The notes below the pieces were generated by a model that did not search any database, was not told where the DNA came from, and was given only the letters and a program-made list of their open reading frames with translations. Of a stretch of 64,000 bases of DNA, positions 27,528 through 36,781 are shown piece after piece. How positions within the stretch are numbered: the first letter of the stretch is position 1; every line of letters starts with the position of its first letter. Position numbers and translations under genes: made by a program. The DNA is from CBDCUC01 sp965222485. Its GTDB lineage: Bacteria; Pseudomonadota; Alphaproteobacteria; Rhizobiales; Hyphomicrobiaceae. Location: NCBI GenBank assembly GCA_965222485.1, contig CBDCUC010000040.1, positions 806,001 to 870,000 of the forward strand. The letters are read 5' to 3'.

Positions 27528-28022
27528 ATGGACAAGAAGGTGTTTGTTGATTGCAAGGTGCGGCCGCTGGTGCGCGGATTTGGGCGTTTCATAGGAGCAG
27601 GGCTTGTTGCCGTCAGCCTTGCGACACTAATTGCGAAGCGCACGCAGGCCGCCGATGTCCCATCCCTTGAAATGACTAAACAGGCCCTCATGGCCTCCAA
27701 GAGCAACTGGGTGGCTTTTCGCAATTACAACGGCCGGCAGCTGGTCTATTTCACGCAACTCGTCGCATGGAAGTGCGGATTGAAAGAGATCCGCTTTATC
27801 ATCAACGATGATGGTGAAATGGAAAGCTGGCCGCTAACGGAATGCAACCCCGATACGCCGTATGACGTCAGCAAGGACACGCTTTACGTTTCACTGCCCC
27901 TGGGCACGGCCGACATTGTTAGCGTGCAGGTCGTGTTCAATGACGGCAATGAAACCGAACTAGTGACGTTCGCACCGTGCGATGTTGAAGGAGACACGAC
28001 CTGCGGCCGGATTGTCGACTAG
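27528..28022 (+). CDS. Small exported protein of unknown function
   Basis: The 164-residue product has an N-terminal hydrophobic signal-like segment (FIGAGLVAVSLATLIA, cleavage near RTQAAD). The mature part contains a segment LVYFTQLVAWKCGLKEIRFI, three further Cys that may form two disulfides (KCGL, TECN, PCDVEGDTTC), and a beta-rich C-terminal half. I do not recognise the family. An ATG at 27528 with AGG 8 bases upstream was preferred over a TTG 24 bases earlier. It follows the hydrolase gene with 49 bases between them, so co-transcription is likely. Confidence 0.77.
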   Translation: MDKKVFVDCKVRPLVRGFGRFIGAGLVAVSLATLIAKRTQAADVPSLEMTKQALMASKSNWVAFRNYNGRQLVYFTQLVAWKCGLKEIRFIINDDGEMESWPLTECNPDTPYDVSKDTLYVSLPLGTADIVSVQVVFNDGNETELVTFAPCDVEGDTTCGRIVD

Positions 28023-28043
28023 CTTCGGGCGCCCGGTCGCACG

Positions 28044-28562
28044 CTAACGTGTCTGTGGCTGCACGGCATTTGTGGCGAGCCATCGTGCCAAGTCCGCCTC
28101 TGGCCACATGACGCGCCGCTTACCGACCCTGACAGGCCGTGGAAACTTACCAGCCTTTACTCGCCGAGACAGCGTGCTCGTGCTGATGTTGAGCCGCTCT
28201 GCTACCTGCCGCCGGGTCAGCAGAGAGCCTGTGAATGTGTCAGTGTCCGCAGTCGCATTGGTTTCAGGGCCAAGGCGATTGGGGGTTTTTCCGGGGAGCT
28301 GACGTCCGGGCAGCGTTGTCGGCGGCTCACCGAACAACTCCAACCAGCGCGCAGCCAACGGTTCCACTTCCACCAAGCGAAGCGCATCGCCGTTCGGGTG
28401 GCGCGCACTGGTCCACAACTTGATGACGCTGTTTTTGTCGAGCCCGGCAATGAACTCGAGCTCAAGCTCATCAAGCTGAGGGAAATCGGCATCATCTGCG
28501 ATGTCCCCTACGTCGTTGTGCGGCCACGCAATCGATTTTGTAGTCTGAAGGTTCACGCGCAT
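28044..28562 (-). CDS. AlpA-like helix-turn-helix protein with N-terminal extension
   Basis: The 172-residue protein ends in an AlpA/MerR-type winged HTH (about residues 110-168): LLTRRQVAERLNISTSTLSR, then the basic wing PVRVGKRRVMWPEADLARWL. AlpA-type proteins are usually 60-75 residues and regulate prophage or integrative-element excision. The first 100 residues are acidic and unlike AlpA, and no integrase, excisionase or phage gene lies nearby. So this is either a host regulator or a leftover of a lost element. Its codon use looks like that of its neighbours. It converges on the exported protein at 27528 with a 21-base gap. Confidence 0.78.
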   Translation of the reverse strand: MRVNLQTTKSIAWPHNDVGDIADDADFPQLDELELEFIAGLDKNSVIKLWTSARHPNGDALRLVEVEPLAARWLELFGEPPTTLPGRQLPGKTPNRLGPETNATADTDTFTGSLLTRRQVAERLNISTSTLSRRVKAGKFPRPVRVGKRRVMWPEADLARWLATNAVQPQTR

Positions 28563-28811
28563 GAGTTAAGTGTCGTTCCCGCCTGCATTGTGCAAGTTCG
28601 AGGACGTTATGTGACTCGCGCAAAGCAGACAATTAGTCTCACGGCAACAGTGCTATACAAAACGCTGGTCAATTTGAACTGGGACCAACGCTGTTGCGCA
28701 CGGGGCGCATTCGGCAACCAACCGTCGTCACCCGGGATTGCGGTGCAATCGGCACGATAGCTGGATCAGCCTCGACCATCGCATACGGTCTTGCACCGAT
28801 CCGATCGGCTA

Positions 28812-30824
28812 TCATTCATAAGACCAGTTTCCGCGGTAGGCGCGCCGCGATGTCTCGAGGCCGCCTTCGACCGCACGCCGCAGTACGTCCGCGCCCGCCT
28901 CCTCCGCCAAGGCTTCAGGAACGATCCAGGCCTGCCAGTCGCTTGAACGCACGAGCTGTGCGCACGACAACCGCCCGCCCTGGGCGCTACACGATGTGTC
29001 AACCCCGGCCACCTTTGCCTTGCGCCGGTCATGACGCACGACCCGAAGATCCACTGGCTGGATCTTGCCGCGCGCCCCACCGAGGTCAACGTTCCTGAAC
29101 ACACAAGCCAACTTGTTACGGCAGGCATCTGCGCGCATACCAAGTGCCACCACGGCACCCAAAGCTTTCTTGCGCTTGAGTTTCCTCGCTGGCAGCCCGG
29201 CACCTTTGCTGATGTAGCAGCTGTTGCGTCCAACACACAAAATGGGGTCGGCCTTTTTATTCCACCTGCGAATACCTCGCTTGCCCGGTTTCATGACAAG
29301 AAGGACCGCAACGCGTTCGCGACTGTTGCTTGCACGCCCAGGCGGGCGCTCTGACGGTGACGCGGGCGCACCAGTCAGTCCGTATGGCCTTTGGTATTCG
29401 CCTGATGGCTCGTTCTGACCGCCGTTAGGTGCTTGGCGCAATGGCGGGGTTGCCGAAAGCGACGTACCGTTCCGCCCGCTGGTACGCGATGCATCCCTAT
29501 TGCTCCGCTTATCGCGGTCGTCGCCATAGGGCTCCCAGTCGCGCGTCGATGCCGTCGCGTCATTGTTTACCACGCTATTGTCAGATGCATTGTCGTCCGC
29601 AGACCTGAATTGGCGCTCCTCATGAGCTTCGCGCGCAGCGCGAAGACGCTCAGAGAGCTTTCGTGCTTCCTCATCGCGTTTGGCCGTAAGTGCGGCGCGA
29701 TCGTCTGTAACCTCAGTTTCATTCAAGTCTGTTTGTGCGCCCCGCTCTTGGAGCGCTGGTCCGTCTTGCCCAACCTGTTGGCGCGATGCCTGGCCGGTGC
29801 GCCGTCCTCGTTCGTCCGCTTCAAGAACTCGCTGCTGCCGGCGTTCATAGTCGGCACGCGCCCGGCGCAACAAATCGGCCTCGTCTGCCCGTTGTTGTTC
29901 AATTTCCGCCTGTCGGCGGCGCTCTTGTTGCGCCCGTTGCTCGGCTAGCCGGCGCTCAACGTCACGTCTTTGCAAACGCGCCGCCTCCTGTCTTTCCTGC
30001 GCCAGCCGCGTTGCTTCCCGGTCGCGTGCACGCTCGGCATTGCGTTGTTGCGCGTCACGTTCACGCTGACGTGCCAGACGCGCCTCCCGCTGACGGCGCT
30101 CGTTTTCAAGGCGCCGTGCTTCCGCCCGCCTTCGTGCGTCGCGGCTACGGGCCTCCCCTGCCAGGCGCTGCTCTTCGGCCTCGCGTTTTTGTTGAGCTAA
30201 ACGCTCGGCTTCTGCCTTGCGTTGCGCCGCAGCCGCGCGTTCGGCTTGCGCGCGTCGCTGATCCTCTTCCCGCGCCAGTCGTTGCGCTTCGGCAGCCTGT
30301 TGCTCTTTTGCCTTACGTTGCGCCGTTGCTTTGCGTTCGGCAGCAGCCTTTGCCTGCGCTTCCCGTTTAAGTTTGGCTTGGTGTCGAGCTTCAGCCTTGC
30401 GCTGGGCCTCTGCCAGTTCTCTGCGGATCTCCTCAGCCTCGTCCTTCGCCGTCTTCACTCGTTTCGTCTTGGGCGCAGCCGGGACCACGTCGCCACCGTT
30501 TTGGGGCGCCGCCTTCTCAGCTGTCGCCGTCTCAGGCGCAGTGGGCTTATCAGCAGGTTTGTGGGTGGACTGATCGCCTTCCAGTGCCTGGCGTCGAGCC
30601 TGGTCGGCCTTGACCTTGGCCTTGCGCATCATATCGAGGACTTTTTCACGTTCTGCGGTCGTTCTGACGTTTGTGTCAGGTCTTGAGACAGGCGTGCTTT
30701 CCGCAGCGAACACAGACGTTCCCGGCAGCAGATAAATGGCCATCAAGGCGATCGCACACCGCATACCAAAAACCTTGCCCGAAATACGGACCGAATACTT
30801 TGTCGCTCTTGGCCCCGCGCCCAT
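28812..30824 (-). CDS. Large exported coiled-coil protein with Cys-rich C-terminal domain
   Basis: The 670-residue protein starts with a signal sequence (core CAIALMAIYLLPGTSVFA, cleavage near AAEST). From about residue 130 to 420 it is a continuous, highly charged Arg/Glu/Ala/Gln stretch with heptad-like runs such as RRAQAERAAAAQRKAEAERL, so a long coiled coil or single alpha-helix is likely. A disordered Asn/Asp/Pro linker follows to about 510. The C-terminal domain (about 515-670) has six Cys in three close groups (CVGRNSC, CRNKLAC, CSAQGGRLSC), which fits periplasmic disulfides. TolA-like spacer proteins have similar layouts. The function is unknown. I kept the ATG at 30824 because AGGA lies upstream; the ATG at 30764 is possible. 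Confidence 0.83.
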   Translation of the reverse strand: MGAGPRATKYSVRISGKVFGMRCAIALMAIYLLPGTSVFAAESTPVSRPDTNVRTTAEREKVLDMMRKAKVKADQARRQALEGDQSTHKPADKPTAPETATAEKAAPQNGGDVVPAAPKTKRVKTAKDEAEEIRRELAEAQRKAEARHQAKLKREAQAKAAAERKATAQRKAKEQQAAEAQRLAREEDQRRAQAERAAAAQRKAEAERLAQQKREAEEQRLAGEARSRDARRRAEARRLENERRQREARLARQRERDAQQRNAERARDREATRLAQERQEAARLQRRDVERRLAEQRAQQERRRQAEIEQQRADEADLLRRARADYERRQQRVLEADERGRRTGQASRQQVGQDGPALQERGAQTDLNETEVTDDRAALTAKRDEEARKLSERLRAAREAHEERQFRSADDNASDNSVVNNDATASTRDWEPYGDDRDKRSNRDASRTSGRNGTSLSATPPLRQAPNGGQNEPSGEYQRPYGLTGAPASPSERPPGRASNSRERVAVLLVMKPGKRGIRRWNKKADPILCVGRNSCYISKGAGLPARKLKRKKALGAVVALGMRADACRNKLACVFRNVDLGGARGKIQPVDLRVVRHDRRKAKVAGVDTSCSAQGGRLSCAQLVRSSDWQAWIVPEALAEEAGADVLRRAVEGGLETSRRAYRGNWSYE

Positions 30825-31051
30825 TTTTCAAGTTCCTGATCGGATTTCGTATTGAATACTATTGATTTAGTTCAGGCCGATACGTCGGCGCGCCAACAGC
30901 CCAGTCGTCTGGCACGCCGACAATAAGGCTAAACTCATGCCTGATTGGGGCAATATCGCGAACGTCTCTTGAATGAGCGGTGAACGGCTATGGAAAAAAG
31001 CATTATGGTTTGCGAAATCGTGTGGGCTGCAGGTCCGCTTCTTCGTCAGCC

Positions 31052-32002
31052 TTAGGTGCGTTCAGCGTCAAATACAGCGCGTAAGCCCTCGCGATACGTC
31101 GGATAGGCCAAATCGACCCCAAGGTCGTTTTTGATCCTGTCGATGCGCACCCGCTTCGTCTCCCCGTAAAAACTGCGCGCCATGTCCGATAAGTCAGCCG
31201 TTTCGAAATGGATCTCCGGCGGCGGTTCGACTCCCAGCAGATCGGCCGCATAACAAATAACGTCTTGCGGTGGCGCCGGCTCGTCATCGGCGACGTTGTA
31301 AATTCTGTGCTGCCCTTTTCCCGACGCCGCTGCCGCCAGTACTGCCGCGATGTCCCTTACATGGGTACGGTTAAAGACTTGCCCGGGCTTAACGATACGG
31401 CGTGCCGTGCCCCGCTGCAGATTGTGCAACGGACTGCGTCCGGGTCCATAAATTCCAGCTAGCCGGAAGAGTTGAACGGTTGGCACACTCTTCGTAGTGT
31501 CCTGTGCTCCAGGCCGCCCCTGAGAAATCTCATCGGAAAAGCGCAGCCATGCATTCTCCGCTTCAACGCGCCGCTTTGCGCGCACCGAGCGCGGTGCGAC
31601 CGGGGTATCTTCATCGACCCACTCTCCACGTTGGTCGCCATAAACGCCGATCGTCGACAAATACCCAATCCACTTGAGCTGAGGCGCGGCCGCTATCGCC
31701 TCACCAAACATACGCAGCACGGGGTCACCCTCTTCGTTCGGCGGGATCGATATAAGAATGTGTGTTGCGTCAGTTATCGCAGCCGATATTGCCTCGACAC
31801 CGGATTGTAATTCCGGACTGTCTACGCCCTCCTGATTGCTGCCGTCAAAAACGAAACCTGAGAATTTTTCACCTAGCTCCTCAATGCGCTGCGCACCCTC
31901 ACGCGTTCGCGACGTGCCGCTGATGCGCCAGCCATCCGCAGCCTGGCGTAGCGCAAACGCGCGGGCCGTAAAGCCAAGGCCGAAGCAAATCAAATGGCAC
32001 AT
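31052..32002 (-). CDS. Extended SDR family NAD(P)-dependent protein (YeeZ-like)
   Basis: The 316-residue Rossmann protein starts MCHLICFGLGFTARAFALR. The GLGFTA dinucleotide motif differs from the usual GxxGxxG and is like E. coli YeeZ. YLSTIGVYGDQRGEWVDE holds the active-site Tyr region and FRLAGIYGPGRSPL is the usual loop before the substrate pocket. It is likely an epimerase or reductase of unknown substrate. The ATG at 32002 lies inside the last codons of queG, a 13-base overlap, and has GAGGTGATAG directly upstream, so the two are translationally coupled. Confidence 0.9.
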   Translation of the reverse strand: MCHLICFGLGFTARAFALRQAADGWRISGTSRTREGAQRIEELGEKFSGFVFDGSNQEGVDSPELQSGVEAISAAITDATHILISIPPNEEGDPVLRMFGEAIAAAPQLKWIGYLSTIGVYGDQRGEWVDEDTPVAPRSVRAKRRVEAENAWLRFSDEISQGRPGAQDTTKSVPTVQLFRLAGIYGPGRSPLHNLQRGTARRIVKPGQVFNRTHVRDIAAVLAAAASGKGQHRIYNVADDEPAPPQDVICYAADLLGVEPPPEIHFETADLSDMARSFYGETKRVRIDRIKNDLGVDLAYPTYREGLRAVFDAERT

Positions 32003-33126
32003 TCTATCACCTCGCGGTGCCACTCCGCGCGCACGTCCTGATCGGCTTCCGAACACTCGTGCTTAGCTCGTAGTTTGGCAAATATATCGCCATCCAGTAG
32101 TTCGCCGAGCGCCCACACGGCCATTGCGCGAACAAGCGGTGAAGGGTCCGCCAGCAGTCTTTGTGTGTCAGGTATCAAGGTTGGGTCTCCTGAATTGCCA
32201 GCGGCTATGAGTACGTTGCGCACGAACCGATCTCTGCCTGTGCGTTTGATGGGCGTGCCAGCAAACATGCTTCGAAAGGCTTCGTCACCGAGCTTTAACA
32301 GATCAGCTAGTGGCGGATTGTCGACCATTTCCTTCGGCCAGAAGCGTGGTTCTCGAGCCCGCGATGCAAACTTGTTCCAAGGACAGACGGCCAAACAATC
32401 GTCACAACCGAAGATCCTGTTGCCCATCGGCTTACGAAATTCGTGCGCGATATGCCCTTTGTGTTCGATCGTCAGATAGGAAATGCACCGCCGCGCATCA
32501 AGTCGATAGGGGGCCGGAAACGCGTTCGTCGGGCATACGTCCAAACATCGCCGGCAGGTCCCGCAATGGTCAACTTCTTGGGTGTCCGGCCGCAATTCCG
32601 CGCTCGTCAGAATGGCCCCGAGAAAGAGCCATGAGCCAAATTGCGTTGAAACAAGATTGGTATGCTTGCCCTGCCACCCAAGCCCTGCCGCCTGCGCTAA
32701 GGGCTTCTCCATCAGCGGAGCGGTGTCGACGAACACCTTTAGGTCTTTGCCGGTTTTTTTTGCAACGGTCTGCGCCAGCTGTTTCAAACGCCCCTTAAGA
32801 ACGTCGTGATAGTCCCGGCCTTTGGCGTAGGCTGCAATAGCCGCATGCGACTTCCGCTTGAGCGCATCGAGCGGATCACATTCTGGACCGTAATTCATTG
32901 TGACAACGATAGCCGTGCGCGCTTGCTGCCAAAGTCTCAGCGGCGACGACCGCCGCTCTAGCGTATCCGCCATCCACGCCATGTCACCGTAAAACCCGGC
33001 GCCAACGAATTCTCTAAGCCGTGGGGCCGCATGCTCAATTGCCTCAGCGTCACAGATTCCGACACCGTCAAACCCCAAACTGAGGCCGGCCTCGTTAATC
33101 TCCGCTTCCAGGCTCTTAGCCAACAC
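31990..33126 (-). CDS. queG: Epoxyqueuosine reductase
   Basis: QueG reduces epoxyqueuosine to queuosine, the last step of tRNA wobble-base Q synthesis, using cobalamin and two 4Fe-4S clusters. The product of about 378 residues shows DTAPLMEKPLAQAAGLGWQG (cobalamin-binding core), CGTCRRCLDVCPTNAF and CDDCLAVCPWNKF (the cluster Cys) and HEAT-like C-terminal repeats (about 290-350). The frame is open upstream to 33186, but a GTG at 33126 (or TTG at 33123) follows GGAG and aligns with family N-termini. It lies between the GST gene upstream and the overlapping SDR gene downstream. Confidence 0.95.
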   Translation of the reverse strand: MLAKSLEAEINEAGLSLGFDGVGICDAEAIEHAAPRLREFVGAGFYGDMAWMADTLERRSSPLRLWQQARTAIVVTMNYGPECDPLDALKRKSHAAIAAYAKGRDYHDVLKGRLKQLAQTVAKKTGKDLKVFVDTAPLMEKPLAQAAGLGWQGKHTNLVSTQFGSWLFLGAILTSAELRPDTQEVDHCGTCRRCLDVCPTNAFPAPYRLDARRCISYLTIEHKGHIAHEFRKPMGNRIFGCDDCLAVCPWNKFASRAREPRFWPKEMVDNPPLADLLKLGDEAFRSMFAGTPIKRTGRDRFVRNVLIAAGNSGDPTLIPDTQRLLADPSPLVRAMAVWALGELLDGDIFAKLRAKHECSEADQDVRAEWHREVIECAI

Positions 33127-33182
33127 TGCGCTCCAACATACGCTCCTTACGATCTTTTTCGTATCGTGGATGCTGCGGCAAA

Positions 33183-33878
33183 TCAAAAATCGAGATCTGT
33201 ATAGTGCGCAGGCGGCGGCGCACCCGGCTGACGGTCTGCCAGTATTGCACGCATGGATGGCCGGGATTTAATGCGCGCATACCAGTCTTTTGCCTCCGGA
33301 TAGTCTTCCCATGGAGCCTCGCCTAGGTAGTCGATGGTCGATAAGTGGGCTGCGGCGGCAATATCGGCATACGAGAGGTCTTCTCCCGCCAGCCAGCGTC
33401 GTCCATGCGCAAGATATGAAATGTAGCGCATGTGATAGCGCAGGTTATCGCGCACCGCGCGCAGGATGTCGGCATCCGGAATATGAGCAGCCCCTGGCGT
33501 GAGGCGCGCATAAATCTTTTCCACCAGTAGTTCGCGCGTTACCTCTCGGTCCAGTTTTCGATGAAACCAGTCTACGAGCCGGCGAACCTCGGCGCGTTCC
33601 TCACGGCTGCCGGGGAATAGAGGGACAGGAAAACCGTCGACGGGATGGCGCTTTAATTCTTCTGCAATGTATTCAGAGATCGCATACGTGCCGCATAAAA
33701 TGGCCCCGGCCTCGATCTCCAGAACTGGCAGGTCCGCTGCCGGATTGAGCGCTAGAAAATCCGCGTCGAAAGCCCACGGCTCAACTTCACGCAATTCCAT
33801 TGCAAGCTCGATTTCACCCATGAGGATGCGAATGGAGCGAGACAGGGGACATAGCCTGAAGTGAGTGAGCCGATGCAT
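33183..33878 (-). CDS. Glutathione S-transferase family protein, FzlA-like candidate
   Basis: The 231-residue protein has an N-terminal thioredoxin-like GST domain (MHRLTHFRLCPLSRSIRILM; then FLALNPAADLPVLEIEAGAI) and an all-helical C-terminal domain. Features such as the short EVEPWAFDADFLALNPA stretch resemble FzlA, the GST homologue that binds FtsZ and controls constriction in Caulobacter. A gene order GST-queG-SDR next to uppP is, to my knowledge, common in Hyphomicrobiales. I therefore suspect an FtsZ-linked role, not a detoxification enzyme, but this is inference from family resemblance. It is transcribed with queG, which starts about 56 bases later. Confidence 0.87.
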   Translation of the reverse strand: MHRLTHFRLCPLSRSIRILMGEIELAMELREVEPWAFDADFLALNPAADLPVLEIEAGAILCGTYAISEYIAEELKRHPVDGFPVPLFPGSREERAEVRRLVDWFHRKLDREVTRELLVEKIYARLTPGAAHIPDADILRAVRDNLRYHMRYISYLAHGRRWLAGEDLSYADIAAAAHLSTIDYLGEAPWEDYPEAKDWYARIKSRPSMRAILADRQPGAPPPAHYTDLDF

Positions 33879-34356
33879 ACCTTACCGTTTTCCACCGTGC
33901 GCGATACAACTTACCGCAGTGCACGAACACAAATGCGAGGCGGCCATTTCGAAGAATTGGCATTACCGGGCAATTGGCCAACGTCTGTTCTGAGACGGCT
34001 AGACCTAAAATACCTGCAATAGCTTATCAAAAACGACGACTTCGTCCCTCCTGGTCATGCTAACTTCACTGATTCGTCAAGACTGTCGGTTATATGATTG
34101 TCTTGAACCTAGCGTTCATCACGTTGCGCACATTCCAAGTTCGTCTCACGTTGCATTCCGGCATTCCGGCAACTCCGCGCTCTTGGTTGGCGCGGTTATT
34201 GGAACGCTTCATGTTGTGTGGCCGCCGCGCGCCATCGTGGCACGAAAAGTTGCACGACGGACTTGTAGGAAATGTAGCGATAGTCTTTGGTCACGGCCGT
34301 TGGCACTGTCTCGCTTTCACGCCACGTCTTAAAGCCCGTAAACCTCGGAGAACTTA
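33879..34356. other. Divergent intergenic region between the GST gene and uppP
   Basis: These 478 bases hold no supported gene. An 87-codon plus-strand frame (34094-34357) has no ribosome binding site or domain and merges into uppP. The region should contain the divergent promoters of fzlA-like/queG and uppP. I see no clear repeat or operator. Confidence 0.5.
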
Positions 34357-35154
34357 ATGCCACAATGGCAAGCGATCCTGCTCGGTCTTCTGGAAGGTTT
34401 GACGGAATTCATACCTGTCTCTTCCACCGGTCATATTTTGTTGGCCGGATACATGATCGGATTCAATTCGCCAGGCAAGACGTTTGAGGTTCTCATTCAG
34501 CTTGGTGCGATCCTCGCCATTCTGACGGTTTATTTTGCCAAGATATTGCGCATCCTCATCGACCTGCCCACCGATGAACGTACACGCAGGTTTGTTTATG
34601 GGATACTTTTGGCATTCCTGCCTGCTGCCGTTATCGGCGTCTTGGCCCACTCCATCATCAAGACAGTATTGTTCGAAAGTCCATTGCTGATCTGCACGAC
34701 GTTGATCCTCGGCGGTATCGTGCTTCTTTTCGTAGATCAACAGCGTCTGGAGCCGCGATACACGGATGTGATGGATTATCCGATGTCACTTGCCTTTAAA
34801 ATTGGCCTGTTCCAATGCCTGGCGATGGTTCCCGGTGTGTCCCGTTCGGGCGCAACGATCGTAGGCGCTCTCTTGATGGGAACAGACAAGCGCTCTGCCG
34901 CCGAATTCTCCTTCTTTCTTGCCATGCCGACGATGGCCGGTGCCTTCGCCTACGACCTCTATAAGAACTGGAATGTAATCCAACCCGAAGATGTCACCTC
35001 GATCGTCGCAGGCTTCATCGCAGCCTTCGTCGCCGGGGTGTTCGTGGTTCGATATTTGTTGGAGTTCGTGTCTCGATATGGATACGCGCTGTTCGGCTGG
35101 TGGCGCATCATCGTAGGCGGGATCGGGCTCGGTGTTCTTCTCAGCCTCGGATAA
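34357..35154 (+). CDS. uppP: Undecaprenyl-diphosphatase (BacA)
   Basis: The 265-residue integral membrane enzyme dephosphorylates undecaprenyl pyrophosphate, recycling the lipid carrier of peptidoglycan and O-antigen synthesis. Both catalytic signatures are complete: LLEGLTEFIPVSSTGH (about residues 11-26) and VPGVSRSGATIVGAL (about 157-171). Eight or so membrane helices are evident. The length is typical (265-270). The ATG at 34357 has GGAG about 8 bases upstream. It confers bacitracin resistance when overproduced in other bacteria. Confidence 0.98.
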   Translation: MPQWQAILLGLLEGLTEFIPVSSTGHILLAGYMIGFNSPGKTFEVLIQLGAILAILTVYFAKILRILIDLPTDERTRRFVYGILLAFLPAAVIGVLAHSIIKTVLFESPLLICTTLILGGIVLLFVDQQRLEPRYTDVMDYPMSLAFKIGLFQCLAMVPGVSRSGATIVGALLMGTDKRSAAEFSFFLAMPTMAGAFAYDLYKNWNVIQPEDVTSIVAGFIAAFVAGVFVVRYLLEFVSRYGYALFGWWRIIVGGIGLGVLLSLG

Positions 35155-35270
35155 CCAGCCCAGCTCGCCAGTCATGAGCGTGCAGACATGCAAAGCCTAC
35201 AGCAGGTCGAAGCGGTGCCGAGTTTTGAAAAAATACAGTGAACACCCTGGAAGGTTCTGCTTAAGCAACC

Positions 35271-35735
35271 TTAGGCGGCGTGCGACGTTGCCGGGTTTGT
35301 CAGAATTTCGCGAAGTTCCTCTGCGTCTCCTGCGCTACGTAAGCCTTCAAGAACACTCGGCTCACGCACAAGCCTGGAGATGCGCGCAAGCGCTTTGAGG
35401 TGATCGCCGCTGGCATGTTCAGGCGCCAGCAGAAGGAAAATAAGGTCAACCGGCTCGTCGTCATGAGAGTCGAATGCAATGGGTGTTTCAAGCCGTGCAA
35501 ACAGACAAACGATATTTTCAAGCGACTTAAATTTCACGTGCGGAATGGCAATACCGCGACCTAGACCGGTTGATCCCAACCGCTCACGCTGAAGCAGCGT
35601 GTCAAAGATATCTCGTGATTCAATATCAGTCAGCTCGGCCGCACGGCAGCTAAGCTCTTGCAATGCCTGTTTCTTACTCTTTGCCGAAAGGCAGGGAATA
35701 ACCCCTTCCGGCGCGAGTAGGTCACCAAGATCCAT
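35271..35735 (-). CDS. ptsN: Nitrogen PTS enzyme IIA (PtsN)
   Basis: The 154-residue protein is the phosphoryl-accepting IIA-Ntr of the nitrogen phosphotransferase system, which regulates nitrogen, carbon and potassium metabolism and does not transport sugars. The active-site His is in GLGRGIAIPHVKF (about residue 66), and HDDEPVDLIFLLLAPEHASG is the conserved core strand/loop. The ATG at 35735 begins MDLGDLLAPEGVI as usual. It ends the lptB-rpoN-hpf-ptsN run, 88 bases after hpf. Confidence 0.97.
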   Translation of the reverse strand: MDLGDLLAPEGVIPCLSAKSKKQALQELSCRAAELTDIESRDIFDTLLQRERLGSTGLGRGIAIPHVKFKSLENIVCLFARLETPIAFDSHDDEPVDLIFLLLAPEHASGDHLKALARISRLVREPSVLEGLRSAGDAEELREILTNPATSHAA

Positions 35736-35823
35736 GATTTGCCGTCCCACCGGTTTATGCTGCATCACCTAAACGACCTGAGAAATGCACGCTTCGTGCC
35801 GAATGTTTACACGTAGCTCGCGC

Positions 35824-36453
35824 TCAGCGCGCTGTATCACCTACACTACTTGCGTTACCGTTGAATTGATCGTCGGCCGAGCTTGTGCTCGGGTCAATCC
35901 AGCCGATGTTTCCATCAGCCCGTCGATATACAACGTTTAGCTCCCCGTTACCGCCGTTACGGAATACTAGGAACTGGTCCTCCGTCAGATCGAGGTGCAT
36001 GACAGCTTCCCTAACAGATAGCTCACGTATTCCACGCTCGGTTTCCGCAATAATGACCGGATGCGTGGCATTGTCATCGTCACTTTCTTCTGCATCAACT
36101 TGCACGACATAATCGCGTGCAGCTCGCTCCGGCGCAGGCAATGAAGTGTCACGACCGGATTGATGATTCTTCAGCCGGCGCTTGTATCGCCTGAGTCGTT
36201 TTTCCAAACGTTCAACGGCGGCATCGGCGCTCGAATAGGCATCGTGCCCCTCGCCGTGCGCCTCAAGTAAGAGCCCTGTCTTCAAGCGTATCGAGCAGTT
36301 TGTGCGAAAACCTGTTTTTTCTTTTTCCAGCCTCGCATGGCCAGAGATCTCAGGCCCGATATATTTCTCCAGTACGACCGAAATCTTTTCTGCGATGTAG
36401 TCCTTATAGGCTCCACCTGCATCGACGTTCTTACCGGTGACTTGCAGTGTCAT
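35824..36453 (-). CDS. hpf: Ribosome hibernation promoting factor, long form
   Basis: Long HPF binds the 30S decoding region and dimerises 70S ribosomes into inactive 100S particles in slow growth. The 209-residue product has the S30AE domain at 1-105 (MTLQVTGKNVDAGGAYKDYI) and the C-terminal dimerisation domain, with VREAVMHLDLTEDQFLVFRN and VYRRADGNIGWIDP. The ATG at 36453 matches the family start; the longer in-frame extension of 61 residues upstream is not conserved. It lies between rpoN and ptsN, a standard alphaproteobacterial order. Confidence 0.96.
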   Translation of the reverse strand: MTLQVTGKNVDAGGAYKDYIAEKISVVLEKYIGPEISGHARLEKEKTGFRTNCSIRLKTGLLLEAHGEGHDAYSSADAAVERLEKRLRRYKRRLKNHQSGRDTSLPAPERAARDYVVQVDAEESDDDNATHPVIIAETERGIRELSVREAVMHLDLTEDQFLVFRNGGNGELNVVYRRADGNIGWIDPSTSSADDQFNGNASSVGDTAR

Positions 36454-36781
36454 TCTGCCGCCTTCGTGTTCGCTGATATGTGCAACATCGAAGCGCCCCG
36501 CGAATTGAGCGGTTGGCTGGCCCGAGGCGCGAAGTTTCCCTGCCACAAGACCATTGAAACCGTGGTCAACTCCGGAAATTTCCCGTGGGCAGGTCAACCT
36601 CCCAAGCGTGTCGAGAACATGACGGTAGATCGACACCCCTCAGGTGTCAATTGATCCAGAGCCCCCGTCACCAGCGCATTCGTCGGGTGTCTATGTGCAT
36701 GTGCAGCAATCCGCGTCAAGAGGCCATTTAGCCGACCATTGCGGCGATTCAGCCCACATTAGAGCCGTTCAGGAGCCGAAC
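36454..36781. other. rpoN-hpf intergenic region
   Basis: The 328-base gap between rpoN and hpf is gene-free. It is longer than needed for simple read-through, so hpf may have its own promoter here. I see no distinct hairpin or operator. Confidence 0.45.

Noticed and set aside
29735..30370. 211-codon plus-strand frame, Pro/Ala/Arg-rich
   Set aside because: It is antisense to the coiled-coil segment of the 28812-30824 gene; repeats there explain its composition.
29950..30450. Possible tandem DNA repeat or CRISPR-like array
   Set aside because: The periodicity is imperfect and in frame with a charged coiled-coil protein; there are no unique spacers or constant repeats.
34094..34357. 87-codon plus-strand frame before uppP
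   Set aside because: No ribosome binding site, it runs into the uppP start, and its sequence has no domain.
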